Assembly (NCBI RefSeq): GCF_002005405.1
Contig: NZ_CP019728.1
Coordinates: forward strand, 62,001-126,000
Length of the DNA: 64,000 nt
Source: Jeotgalibaca dankookensis
Lineage (GTDB): Bacteria; Bacillota; Bacilli; Lactobacillales; Aerococcaceae
Direction: 5' to 3'
Shown here: one piece after another, positions 12,804-20,176 of the stretch
Layout of the letters: each line of letters starts with the position of its first letter
How positions within the stretch are numbered: the stretch's first letter is position 1
Position numbers and translations under genes: made by a program
The notes under the pieces: model-generated
The model's database searches: none
Seen by the model: only the letters and a program-made list of their open reading frames with translations
Told to the model about the DNA's origin: nothing

Positions 12804-12849
12804 AGCTTCCGAAACCAAATGGAAGTTTTGAAAGTAGAGGCACGAATTT

Positions 12850-13830
12850 ATGAGAGCAAGGGTTATTTATAATCCGTCATCCGGGCGGGAACAACTAAAG
12901 AAGAATATGCTAGACATTTTAGCGGTTTTAGAAGAAGCCGGCTATGAAGCCAGTGCTTTCGCAACAAAAGCTGAACCCAATTCCGCAGCAAACGAAGCTA
13001 GAAGAGCAGCGAAAAATGGCTTTGATCTGATTGTTGCAGCTGGTGGAGACGGAACTGTGAACGATGTTGTTAATGGAATTGCCAATTTAAAAAAACGTCC
13101 GACGATAGGGATTATTCCGGCCGGTACAACCAATGACTATGCCAGAGCGTTAAAAATCCCACGAACAAATTTAGTGGAAGCAGCCAAAGTGGTTGCTGAA
13201 GGACAGGTTGTCCCTATGGATATCGGTCAGTCTAATGAACAATACTTTGTTAACATTGCAGCAGGTGGTTATTTAACCGATTTGACCTATCAAGTGCCGC
13301 CTAAATTAAAGACGGCTTTTGGCTATTTAGCTTATTTGGCTAAAGGGGCAGAAAAATTGCCAGGTATCAGACCGATGCACATGAATATTAAATATGATGG
13401 CGGAGAATTTAATGGCTTAGCATCGATGTTTTTTATTGTAATGACGAATTCAACCGGCGGCTTTGAAATGCTGGATCCTAATATTAAATTAGGAGATGGT
13501 AAATTCTCACTATTTGTTCTCAAAACAGCGAATGTATTTGAAATCTTGCAAATTATCGGCGCTGTTTTAAATGGCGGCAAGCACTTGAATCATCCACAGG
13601 TTCTTTATGCTAAAACAAACTTTGTGAAAGTGAGTTCGCGGGATCAACAACCCTTGATGCTAAATTTGGACGGTGAATATGGTGGCGATGCGCCAGCTAC
13701 TTTCGTGAACCATCAACAACATATTAACTTTATAGGTAATCACACGGAAGTCTATGAAGAGATAGATGCTGAAGCAAAACGAGAAGCTTTCATGCAGAGT
13801 ATCGAACAATTAGGACAAGACTCTCCATAG
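12850..13830 (+). CDS. dagK: Diacylglycerol/lipid kinase, YegS/DagK family (copy 1)
   Basis: 326 residues with the DAGK catalytic domain. It begins MRARVIYNPSSGREQL, has the GGDGTVNDV nucleotide-binding motif (about residues 65-73), GIIPAGTTNDYARAL, and LNLDGEYGG near the C-terminus. In Gram-positives DgkB/DagK phosphorylates diacylglycerol released by lipoteichoic acid synthesis, returning it to phospholipid synthesis at the membrane. A second copy at 33156-34139 is about 60 percent identical by eye. In related genomes a single dagK usually lies between gatB and rlmD; this copy keeps the gatB side. A clear terminator follows. Confidence 0.93.
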   Translation: MRARVIYNPSSGREQLKKNMLDILAVLEEAGYEASAFATKAEPNSAANEARRAAKNGFDLIVAAGGDGTVNDVVNGIANLKKRPTIGIIPAGTTNDYARALKIPRTNLVEAAKVVAEGQVVPMDIGQSNEQYFVNIAAGGYLTDLTYQVPPKLKTAFGYLAYLAKGAEKLPGIRPMHMNIKYDGGEFNGLASMFFIVMTNSTGGFEMLDPNIKLGDGKFSLFVLKTANVFEILQIIGAVLNGGKHLNHPQVLYAKTNFVKVSSRDQQPLMLNLDGEYGGDAPATFVNHQQHINFIGNHTEVYEEIDAEAKREAFMQSIEQLGQDSP

Positions 13831-13832
13831 TA

Positions 13833-13868
13833 AACAGGACTGAAAGCTTTGGCTTTCAGTCCTGTTTT
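13833..13868 (+). terminator. Terminator after dagK copy 1
   Basis: AACAGGACTGAAAGC (13833-13847) pairs with GCTTTCAGTCCTGTTTT (13852-13868), a near-perfect stem with a 4-base loop and a short T run. Confidence 0.85.
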
Positions 13869-13889
13869 GCTTAACGAAACAGATAGCCC

Positions 13890-13918
13890 TTACAAAAAAG
13901 CAATATTTTTGGTATAAT
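13890..13918 (+). promoter_or_regulatory. Promoter of the CarD-like gene
   Basis: TTACAA (13890-13895), 17-bp spacer, TATAAT (13913-13918). The downstream leader is about 70 nt and ends in AAGGGGG ahead of a TTG start. Confidence 0.7.
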
Positions 13919-13995
13919 ATATATACAAGTGCATTTTCAAAAACAAGTACAGGTTTCTTTTGTACGCGGCACCGATTTTATAAGGGGGAATTCCA

Positions 13996-14508
13996 TTGTA
14001 TCAAGTTGAAGATTACATTATTTATGGTAATGAGGGTGTCTGTCAAATAGAAGCAATTGAGATGTTGGATTTATTAAAATCTGGCAAAGAAAAAGCTTAC
14101 TATGTCCTTCAGCCCGTCTATCGCAATGGTACGGTTTATACGCCTGTTGATACTAAGGTCTTTATGCGTCATGTCATTACAGAAGAAGCTGCAAACGATT
14201 TGATTGATCAAATGCCATCAATCCGCGCAGAAGCAAGTGGTCCAACGAATGCATCTATCTTAAAAAATAAGTATACCGCAGCAATCCAAGAGAATAATGC
14301 GACTGACCTCATTCAATTAATCAAGAGCATTTACAAGAAAGCTGCCATCGCTCAAGAAAAGAACAAGAAAATGGGGCAAACTGATAAGTTTTTCTTACGA
14401 AAATCGGAGGATTTACTATATGGTGAGTTGGCAGTTGCTTTAGATATGCCTCGTAATCGCGTTAGAGATCATGTTGAACAGCGTTTGGCAGATTTAGCAA
14501 GAAAATAA
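13996..14508 (+). CDS. CarD/CdnL-family transcription regulator
   Basis: 170 residues with a TTG start, AAGGGGG 7 bases upstream. The N-terminal 60 residues (YQVEDYIIYGNEGVCQIEAIE... YYVLQPVYRNGTVYTPVD) match the CarD/TRCF RNA-polymerase-interacting domain, which binds the beta subunit. The helical C-terminal half (KSIYKKAAIAQEKNKKMGQTDKFFLRKSEDLLYGELA) matches the CdnL DNA-contacting domain. CarD-type proteins stabilise promoter open complexes, commonly for ribosomal and stress genes. It is a single-gene transcription unit with its own promoter and terminator. Confidence 0.88.
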   Translation: MYQVEDYIIYGNEGVCQIEAIEMLDLLKSGKEKAYYVLQPVYRNGTVYTPVDTKVFMRHVITEEAANDLIDQMPSIRAEASGPTNASILKNKYTAAIQENNATDLIQLIKSIYKKAAIAQEKNKKMGQTDKFFLRKSEDLLYGELAVALDMPRNRVRDHVEQRLADLARK

Positions 14509-14514
14509 AAGATT

Positions 14515-14549
14515 CAAAAAACCTGGATATCACATTCCAGGTTTTTTTT
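14515..14549 (+). terminator. Terminator after the CarD-like gene
   Basis: AAAAAACCTGGA pairs with TCCAGG followed by eight T residues (14536-14549); a canonical rho-independent terminator. Confidence 0.9.
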
Positions 14550-14568
14550 ATCGAAAGGTCTTTAAAAT

Positions 14569-14578
14569 TTGCTATAAT
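14569..14578 (+). promoter_or_regulatory. Extended -10 promoter of the zinc-ribbon/barnase/barstar operon
   Basis: TTGCTATAAT, i.e. TATAAT at 14573-14578 with TGC directly before it; no good -35 hexamer is visible, as expected for an extended -10 promoter. The start codon is 33 bases downstream. Confidence 0.55.
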
Positions 14579-14610
14579 AGATAAGAAAATAGAAGGTAGG
14601 AGATAAAATT

Positions 14611-15036
14611 ATGAGTAAGCTCGTCAGTTGGGTACAAAATATTATGCGACAAGCCAATGGTTTTGATGATTTATCACGATTCTTATTGAAAACAGGTGCC
14701 ATAACTGGCATTATCGGGATGTTATTTAGGGTCAATCTCTTTCTTTGGCTGGGATTTATTTTAATTCTATTCATGTATATCCGAACTTTTTCAAAAGACA
14801 GGCAAAAATACTATCAACAAAACCGTTTCTATCATAAACAACGAAATAAAATAATTAATTTTTTTAATGGACAAAAAAATCTTGTTTCAAAAAAGCAAGA
14901 CCAATTTAAACAGCATAAAACGTACCGCTTTTATAAGTGTCCAAACTGTGGACAAAAGGTACGCGTTCCGAAAGGAAAGGGTAAGATCGCAATTACGTGC
15001 CCCGCATGTTCAGAAAAGTTTGTGAAGAAAAGTTGA
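14611..15036 (+). CDS. Membrane protein with C-terminal zinc ribbon
   Basis: 141 residues. Residues about 30-55 form a hydrophobic stretch (ITGIIGMLFRVNLFLWLGFILILFMYI split below 20 here as two adjacent segments), followed by a long basic region rich in Lys, Gln and Arg, and a C-terminal zinc ribbon CPNCGQKVRVPKGKG...CPACSEKF with four Cys. The family is widespread in Lactobacillales but without known function. Its stop (TGA) overlaps the probable TTG start of the barnase gene by 4 bases, so it is the first gene of a three-gene unit with barnase and barstar. Any role in RNase secretion or control is only inferred from that linkage. Confidence 0.75.
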   Translation: MSKLVSWVQNIMRQANGFDDLSRFLLKTGAITGIIGMLFRVNLFLWLGFILILFMYIRTFSKDRQKYYQQNRFYHKQRNKIINFFNGQKNLVSKKQDQFKQHKTYRFYKCPNCGQKVRVPKGKGKIAITCPACSEKFVKKS

Positions 15037-15497
15037 AAAAATTTAAGAGACTTTTATTCTTACTTTTCATTTTATTTTCCGTATCTGCTTGCACGTATAG
15101 TGATATTCTAGAAGGTTCAACAAACAATCAACCAGATTTAAATACAGTCCAATATGGAAATGCGTATTCAGATAAAGAAGAAGTAGCCGATTACTTGCAT
15201 CAATTTGAAGAATTGCCGCCTAATTTTCTAACGAAAAGTGAAGCACGGGCATTAGGGTGGGATAATGCAAAAGGGAACTTGTGGGAAGTAGCGGAAGGGA
15301 TGTCTATTGGTGGTGATTATTTTGGGAATAGAGAAGGCTTGCTGCCAGAAGAAAGAGACCGTGATTATTTCGAAGCAGATATCAACTATCAAGGTGGTTA
15401 TCGCAATAGCGAACGGATGATTTTTTCGAACGATGGCTTGATTTTCTATACAGAAGATCACTATCAGTCTTTTGAAACTTTGTATGGGGAGGAATAG
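15033..15497 (+). CDS. Barnase-type guanyl-specific ribonuclease, predicted lipoprotein
   Basis: 154 residues from TTG 15033. The start is chosen because it gives a standard signal peptide (KKFKRLLFLLFILFSVSAC) and a 4-base TTGA overlap with the gene before; longer starts at 14997 and 15006 add a non-signal extension. Cys at about residue 20 fits a lipobox (SVSAC). The mature part parallels barnase: VADYLHQFEELPPNFLTKSE, ALGWDNAKGNL, IGGDYFGNREG, FEADINYQGGYRNSER (general base Glu and catalytic Arg) and EDHYQSF (catalytic His). All active-site residues are present. Barnase cleaves RNA 3' of G. A lipid anchor would hold it on the outer membrane face, unlike freely secreted barnase. The barstar gene follows 2 bases later. 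Confidence 0.9.
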   Translation: MKKFKRLLFLLFILFSVSACTYSDILEGSTNNQPDLNTVQYGNAYSDKEEVADYLHQFEELPPNFLTKSEARALGWDNAKGNLWEVAEGMSIGGDYFGNREGLLPEERDRDYFEADINYQGGYRNSERMIFSNDGLIFYTEDHYQSFETLYGEE

Positions 15498-15499
15498 TC

Positions 15500-15787
15500 A
15501 TGGAAAAAATACTATTAGATGGCGCTGACTTTACTAGCCGTGAGATTCTCCATACCATTCTACAAGAAAAATTACACCTTCCAGACTACTATGGTCGTAA
15601 TTTAGATGCTCTTTGGGACCTATTAACGACCGACTTTTCCAAAAAAATGATTGTAGTTCGTAATCCACAATCCATTAAAGACAATTTGGGTGGCTACGGA
15701 GAAACACTATTAGGTGTTTTTAGGGAGTTGGCTATTAAAAACCGAAATATTACCTTTGTTTATTCTTATCCATTTCCCTTGGAATAA
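15500..15787 (+). CDS. Barstar-family ribonuclease inhibitor
   Basis: 95 residues with GGGGAGG just upstream. It matches barstar along its length: LPDYYGRNLDALWDLLT corresponds to the barnase-binding helix with the conserved Asp residues (the NLDALWD stretch), and the end reads RELAIKNRNITFVYSY. Barstar binds the barnase active site in the cytoplasm and protects the producer before export. Adjacent placement after the ribonuclease gene, as an immunity partner, is the expected order. The protein has no signal peptide, in keeping with a cytoplasmic role. Confidence 0.92.
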   Translation: MEKILLDGADFTSREILHTILQEKLHLPDYYGRNLDALWDLLTTDFSKKMIVVRNPQSIKDNLGGYGETLLGVFRELAIKNRNITFVYSYPFPLE

Positions 15788-15800
15788 TTTTAACAAAGCA

Positions 15801-15829
15801 TGGACAAAGAGGGGTATTCTTGCTATATT
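15801..15829 (+). promoter_or_regulatory. Promoter of argS
   Basis: TGGACA (15801-15806), 17-bp spacer, TATATT (15824-15829) with extended TGC. It gives a leader of about 120 nt before argS that lacks T-box hallmarks. Confidence 0.6.
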
Positions 15830-15880
15830 AATGTAGATATGGACTTAAATTTAACGAACGATTAAATCCGAAGGGGTGCC

Positions 15881-15967
15881 ATGAAACGTTTTGAAGCAGA
15901 CAACAGTAGTTGCCAAGCGCAGATGGCTCTTATAAACAAGAAAAGGGAGACAAATAATGGATTATAA
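15881..15967 (+). CDS. Possible leader peptide upstream of argS
   Basis: A 28-codon frame ([18 protein letters not shown] then [10 protein letters not shown]) starts at ATG 15881 with AAGGGG 4 bases upstream and stops 11 bases inside argS. It contains two Arg codons, one of them the rare AGG. It could couple translation into argS or act as a leader peptide, but there is no clear attenuator hairpin. It may equally be chance. Confidence 0.3.
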   Translation: MKRFEADNSSCQAQMALINKKRETNNGL

Positions 15968-17648
15968 AAAATTAGTTGCTGATGAATTACACAAACACGT
16001 TGCTGAGTATATGAGTCAAGAAGAAGTATTAAACTTACTGGAAAAACCTAGACACGATGAACATGGAGATGTTGCATTCCCAGCGTTTTCACTTGCTAAA
16101 GTCTTACGTAAAGCACCGCCTGTAATCGCTAAAGAGTTAGAAGGAAAGATTGATCATCCAGCAATTGAAAAGGTAGAGACAGTCGGACCTTACTTAAACT
16201 TTTTCTTAAATAAAGAACTTATTTCTGCAGAAATACTAAAAGAAGTGATGACACAAGAAGCTGATTTTGGTAGTTCTGATTTGGGACAAGGTCGAATGGT
16301 TCCGATTGATATGTCTTCACCTAATATTGCCAAACCTATTTCTATGGGACACCTGCGTTCAACCGTTATTGGGAATGCTTTAGCGAACATTGTTGAAAAA
16401 GTTGGCTATAAACCATTCAAAATCAATCACTTAGGTGACTGGGGAACGCAATTTGGTAAGTTAATTGTAGCTTACAAAAAATGGGGGAACGAGGAAGCAG
16501 TTTTAGCTGACCCTATTGCAGAATTACTTAAACTTTATGTGAAGTTCCATGAAGTTGCGGCAGAAGAAACTGAATTAGAAGACGAAGCCCGTGCTTGGTT
16601 TAGAAAACTAGAAGATGGCGATGAAGAAGCAAAAGGTTTATGGACTTGGTTCCGTTCTGAATCCTTAAAAGAATTTATGAAAATCTATGATATGTTAGAT
16701 ATTACCTTTGATTCCTTCCATGGTGAAGCTTTTTATAATGACAAAATGGATGAAGTTATTTCATTGTTAGAAGAAAAGAATCTTTTAAAACAAGATCGTG
16801 GCGCTTCTGTAGTAGAACTAGAAAAATATAATTTAAATCCGGCTTTAATTAAAAAGTCAGATGGTGCAACACTTTATATTACCCGTGACTTGGCAGCGGC
16901 TATTTACCGTAAACGTACGTATGATTTTGCTTTATCACTGTACGCAGTTGGAAACGAACAATCTCACCACTTCAAACAACTAAAAGGTGTTTTAAAAGAA
17001 ATGGGCTATGATTGGGCCGATGACATGTACCACATTCCATTTGGTTTAATTACCCAAGGTGGTAAAAAATTATCAACACGTCAAGGTAAAGTTGTCCTAT
17101 TAGAAGAGGTTCTAAACGAAGCACGCTCATTGGCGCTGGAACAAATTAACGAGAAAAACCCAACTTTAGAAGATAAAGAGGGCGTTGCCGACCAAGTAGG
17201 TATTGGCGCTGTTGTTTTCCACGATTTGAAGAATGAACGCCTTAACAACTTTGACTTTGTACTAGAAGAAGTGGTGCAATTTGAAGGTGAAACAGGTCCT
17301 TACGTTCAGTACACAAATGCACGTGCATTAAGTATCTTGCGTAAAGCAGATCAACCAATTGAACTAGATGCGCCACTAACAGTGGGCGATGACTACGCAT
17401 GGGACGTCTTGAAATTGATTAATAGTTTCCCAGATGTTGTCATGAATGCTTTCAACCGATTCGAACCGTCCGTCATTGCGAAATATGCTTTACAATTATC
17501 GCAAGCTTTCAACCGTTATTATGGAACCACTAAAATACTAGTGGATAATGAAGACCGTAATGCTCGTTTGGTTTTAGTGAAAGCAACCAGTCTGATTCTG
17601 CAAGAGAGTCTTCGCTTACTAGGCGTTAAATCACCAGAAAGAATGTAA
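15957..17648 (+). CDS. argS: Arginyl-tRNA synthetase
   Basis: 563 residues, standard for bacterial ArgRS. The N-terminal Add-1 domain is followed by the class I HIGH-type motif ([20 protein letters not shown]), then DWGTQFGKL, the KMSKS-equivalent [13 protein letters not shown], and the DALR anticodon-binding C-terminus ending [13 protein letters not shown]. It charges tRNA(Arg) with arginine. AAAGGGAG precedes the ATG. Its own promoter lies behind the barstar gene, and an inverted repeat follows the stop. Confidence 0.98.
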   Translation: MDYKKLVADELHKHVAEYMSQEEVLNLLEKPRHDEHGDVAFPAFSLAKVLRKAPPVIAKELEGKIDHPAIEKVETVGPYLNFFLNKELISAEILKEVMTQEADFGSSDLGQGRMVPIDMSSPNIAKPISMGHLRSTVIGNALANIVEKVGYKPFKINHLGDWGTQFGKLIVAYKKWGNEEAVLADPIAELLKLYVKFHEVAAEETELEDEARAWFRKLEDGDEEAKGLWTWFRSESLKEFMKIYDMLDITFDSFHGEAFYNDKMDEVISLLEEKNLLKQDRGASVVELEKYNLNPALIKKSDGATLYITRDLAAAIYRKRTYDFALSLYAVGNEQSHHFKQLKGVLKEMGYDWADDMYHIPFGLITQGGKKLSTRQGKVVLLEEVLNEARSLALEQINEKNPTLEDKEGVADQVGIGAVVFHDLKNERLNNFDFVLEEVVQFEGETGPYVQYTNARALSILRKADQPIELDAPLTVGDDYAWDVLKLINSFPDVVMNAFNRFEPSVIAKYALQLSQAFNRYYGTTKILVDNEDRNARLVLVKATSLILQESLRLLGVKSPERM

Positions 17649-17662
17649 AAAAATAGATAAAC

Positions 17663-17697
17663 AGCTAGAGGTTGGAGATAAATCCAGCCTCTTAGCT
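17663..17697 (+). terminator. Hairpin after argS
   Basis: AGCTAGAGGTTGGA (17663-17676) pairs with TCCAGCCTCTTAGCT (17683-17697) around a 6-base loop. No T run follows, so termination may be partial and may allow expression of the next gene. Confidence 0.55.
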
Positions 17698-17723
17698 ATT
17701 GGTAAAATGAAGGGAGGTTCCGG

Positions 17724-18773
17724 ATGCGTAACCATAAAGTAAAGAAAAAAAGCAAATGGTTTTTGAGAAATACATTCTTGGTGCTAATCGTTTTGTTTGG
17801 TACTTCTTTGGTTCAAGACCAAAAAAACAGTGAATTAACCGATTCAACAGCAGTGATTGAAACAGTCTCATCTCCTAAAACAGTAGAAGCACTAACTTTA
17901 AAACCAAACGTGATAGAAGAAAATAAAGAGTTAGAAAAATTAATTCCAGATACCATCAAAAGTCCCAACGTTATCTTGTTTGACTATGAGACGCAAGAAA
18001 TTATAGCCGAAAAAGCGAGCCACGAAACGGTTTACCCGGCTTCTCTAACGAAACTAATGACGGTTCTAATTGCTTTAGATTATATACCTGACCTTAATAA
18101 AGAAATTGTTATGGAGGAAGAGTATTTTGAAGGCCTCTTTGAGCAATTGGCTTCGATCAGTGGTTTTATCGAGGGAGAAAAAGTTCAGATGCGCGATTTA
18201 CTTTATGGCGCCATGTTACCTTCTGGTGCGGATGCTTGCTTAGCTTTGGCACATTTAATCGCTGGTTCAGAAGAAGCCTTTGTTGATTTAATGAATCAAA
18301 AAGCAGAAGAGCTTGGGCTTCAACAAACCCATTATGCAAACTCAACTGGGCTCCACCACCGAACCAATGTTTCAAGTGTAGCTGATATTTCAAAAATCGT
18401 GATGGCAGGCTTAGAAAACCCTATATTTTACGAAGTTTTTACAACGCTACAATATCAAGTGCCTCCAACTAATATAAATGAAGAAGGCTTTGTTATGAAG
18501 AGTACTGTATTTAAGAACTTACTAAAATCGCCGGGTTTAATGGGAACAATTATCGGTGGTAAAACAGGATTTACCGAACAAGCGGGACTATGTATGGCTT
18601 CTTTGGCTGTAATTGATGGGCATCGGTATCTTTTAGTAACGGCTGGAGCAGATGCGATACCCGATTTCCCAGTTGGACAAGATCGTATTGTTGCACAACC
18701 TTACCATATGCAAGATGCCACAGCTATTTACCGCCGTTTAACAAAGGAGCAATCCAATGTATTTAACCATTGA
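17724..18773 (+). CDS. Serine-type D-Ala-D-Ala carboxypeptidase (peptidase S11, DacA-like)
   Basis: 349 residues. A basic N-terminus and hydrophobic segment (about 13-30) form a signal anchor. The PBP5 core has SLTK (Ser107-Lys110) in YPASLTKLMTVLIALD, the second motif position SGAD (about 167-170), where the classical family has SxN, and KTG (about 280-282) in IIGGKTGFTEQAG. It removes the terminal D-Ala from peptidoglycan stems outside the cell. The Ala in place of the SxN Asn is a feature to note; I recall similar SGAD variants in Firmicutes, but this was not checked. The small HTH gene overlaps its end by 17 bases. Confidence 0.88.
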   Translation: MRNHKVKKKSKWFLRNTFLVLIVLFGTSLVQDQKNSELTDSTAVIETVSSPKTVEALTLKPNVIEENKELEKLIPDTIKSPNVILFDYETQEIIAEKASHETVYPASLTKLMTVLIALDYIPDLNKEIVMEEEYFEGLFEQLASISGFIEGEKVQMRDLLYGAMLPSGADACLALAHLIAGSEEAFVDLMNQKAEELGLQQTHYANSTGLHHRTNVSSVADISKIVMAGLENPIFYEVFTTLQYQVPPTNINEEGFVMKSTVFKNLLKSPGLMGTIIGGKTGFTEQAGLCMASLAVIDGHRYLLVTAGADAIPDFPVGQDRIVAQPYHMQDATAIYRRLTKEQSNVFNH

Positions 18774-18987
18774 TCAAACTGCTGAATATTTGAATTTACC
18801 GGTACACGAGATACAGCGTCTAATTAGAGAAAATCAGATTCGGATTGTGACAGTTGATGATGAAATACTTATTTATCAAGAACAATTTAACTTGTTTCTT
18901 AAAGAAATGGAGAAAAAGAAACGGGAACGCGATGAATTTTTATCAACACCAATTCCAGAAGATCCTGATATAAAAGATGAAGACTAA
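18757..18987 (+). CDS. Small excisionase-type (MerR-like HTH_17) DNA-binding protein
   Basis: 76 residues. The start YLTIDQTAEYLNLPVHEIQRLIRENQIRI is a helix-turn-helix of the excisionase/HTH_17 class, with a conserved LT..TAEYL pattern. The tail is charged (KEMEKKKRERDEFL, then PIPEDPDIKDED). The start overlaps the carboxypeptidase gene by 17 bases and AAAGGAG lies upstream of ATG. No integrase is nearby, so an excision role is unlikely; it is probably a small regulator of unknown target. Confidence 0.7.
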   Translation: MYLTIDQTAEYLNLPVHEIQRLIRENQIRIVTVDDEILIYQEQFNLFLKEMEKKKRERDEFLSTPIPEDPDIKDED

Positions 18988-18995
18988 ATAAAAAA

Positions 18996-19589
18996 TTAGC
19001 GTGGCGTACCAAAAATTTGTACGAGATATAGGTTTTCACCATCATAATGAACGCCAATTCCTAATTCTTTATAATCCGGTTCAACCATATTTTCGTAATG
19101 GCCAGGACTTTCAACCCAGCCCTCAAATAAAAAATCTGCCATTTCAACTTCTGATAGGTGATAGGTTCCCATTGCCAGGTTTTCTCCTGCTAACTGGTAA
19201 TCGTAACGGTCATCTAACACAGTGTGAAATGGCTCTTCGTTTGGTCGCGTATGTGAAAAGCGCTCTTCTGTTTCGTAAGCGCGAATAGTTGCTACTTCAA
19301 TGAGAACCGTGTTATTCTCTAAGGATGAAAGGCCTTGTTGCACTCTTAATTCATTTGTACGTTCAAAAATCCGGTTTCGGATTTTTTCTTGGTCAATTTC
19401 TTCAGGCTTTGTTTGGTTTTGAGTAATTATAAAAGACTGACGAATGGGCTCTTCTGATGAGTTAGTCTCGACGAGAACCGTTTCAAGTTCAGATTCGATA
19501 CGCGAATAGATGGTTTCAAAGTTGACGGCGATTCCTATAATCGCTATAATGATTAATCCTGTGAATAGACGTTTTATCAATCGTAACAT
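18996..19589 (-). CDS. CAP-domain (SCP/YkwD-like) extracellular protein
   Basis: 197 residues on the minus strand. Residues about 7-23 form a signal anchor (LFTGLIIIAIIGIAVNF). After a variable linker, the CAP domain runs from about 75: FERTNELRVQQGLSSL, ERFSHTRPNEEPF (conserved His), AGENLAMG (GEN motif) and WVESPGHYENM with the second His, ending GVHYDGENLYLVQIFG. Bacterial CAP proteins of this type are secreted or membrane-linked with unclear biochemical function, often tied to the cell wall or sporulation in Bacillus. It converges with the small HTH gene; only 8 bases separate the stops. An extended -10 promoter (TATAAT on the minus strand) lies at 19616-19621. Confidence 0.85.
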   Translation of the reverse strand: MLRLIKRLFTGLIIIAIIGIAVNFETIYSRIESELETVLVETNSSEEPIRQSFIITQNQTKPEEIDQEKIRNRIFERTNELRVQQGLSSLENNTVLIEVATIRAYETEERFSHTRPNEEPFHTVLDDRYDYQLAGENLAMGTYHLSEVEMADFLFEGWVESPGHYENMVEPDYKELGIGVHYDGENLYLVQIFGTPR

Positions 19590-19693
19590 AGTAGGTAACC
19601 CCTCTCTGTTGGTCTATTATAACAAAAATAAATGTCAGAGCCTTATTTGTAGAATAGCATTTTTTAAGTTAATCGTGAAAGGAGATGATAGCC

Positions 19694-20176
19694 ATGCCAC
19701 GAATAAGTGACTGGCAAATCGTTAAACGTCCCAGTGTTCCTAGTTTATCAATCACATCCACTGTTGCCTTAAAAGATTTAAATAAGGAAATAAGAAATCA
19801 AAAGGAAAAATTAAGTCAGTATTTAAATGCGCAGCATATTTATCCTGCAGATCATTTTTATGTTCGCTATCACTCTTTTAGCAAAACGAGTGTCGATTTA
19901 GAAGCTGGTTTCCCACTGTTTCAAGCGGTTGAAGGGCAGGCTTTGATTGAGTCAAAAGAAAAAGAAGCGGGGTTATACTTAACCTGTCTCTTTCAAGGAC
20001 CCCACAAAAAGATTCCGCCCGTCTACCGCGAAATGGAAGACTGGCTAGTTGAAAACCATTACCAAACGAATGGACAATCAGAAGAAATTTATTTAAATGA
20101 AAAAGTTTTGGACGAGTTACTTGTAACACAGATACTCATACCAATCTCGGAGGTAGTAAATGGAAAAAGAAAATAA
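19694..20176 (+). CDS. GyrI-like/AraC effector-binding domain protein
   Basis: 160 residues from ATG 19694, which has AAAGGAG 9 bases upstream; ATG 19685 is too close to it. The fold pattern fits the GyrI-like small-molecule binding domain: a first repeat with VALKDLNKEIRNQKEKLSQYL and DHFYVRYHSF, then VDLEAGFPLFQAVEG and YLTCLFQGPHKKIPPVYREM, ending YLNEKVLDELLVTQILIPIS, which is the usual end of these domains. No DNA-binding part is attached. It overlaps the MATE transporter gene by 17 bases, which suggests that it senses or delivers a compound linked to export. Confidence 0.7.
   Translation: MPRISDWQIVKRPSVPSLSITSTVALKDLNKEIRNQKEKLSQYLNAQHIYPADHFYVRYHSFSKTSVDLEAGFPLFQAVEGQALIESKEKEAGLYLTCLFQGPHKKIPPVYREMEDWLVENHYQTNGQSEEIYLNEKVLDELLVTQILIPISEVVNGKRK

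Noticed and set aside
15830-15956. T-box riboswitch before argS
   Set aside because: The leader is only about 120 nt, with no TGGNACCGCG-type T-box sequence, no specifier stem and no terminator with T run.
18757-18987. Excisionase gene marking an integrated element
   Set aside because: No integrase, att repeats or phage genes are near; it overlaps a core carboxypeptidase gene.
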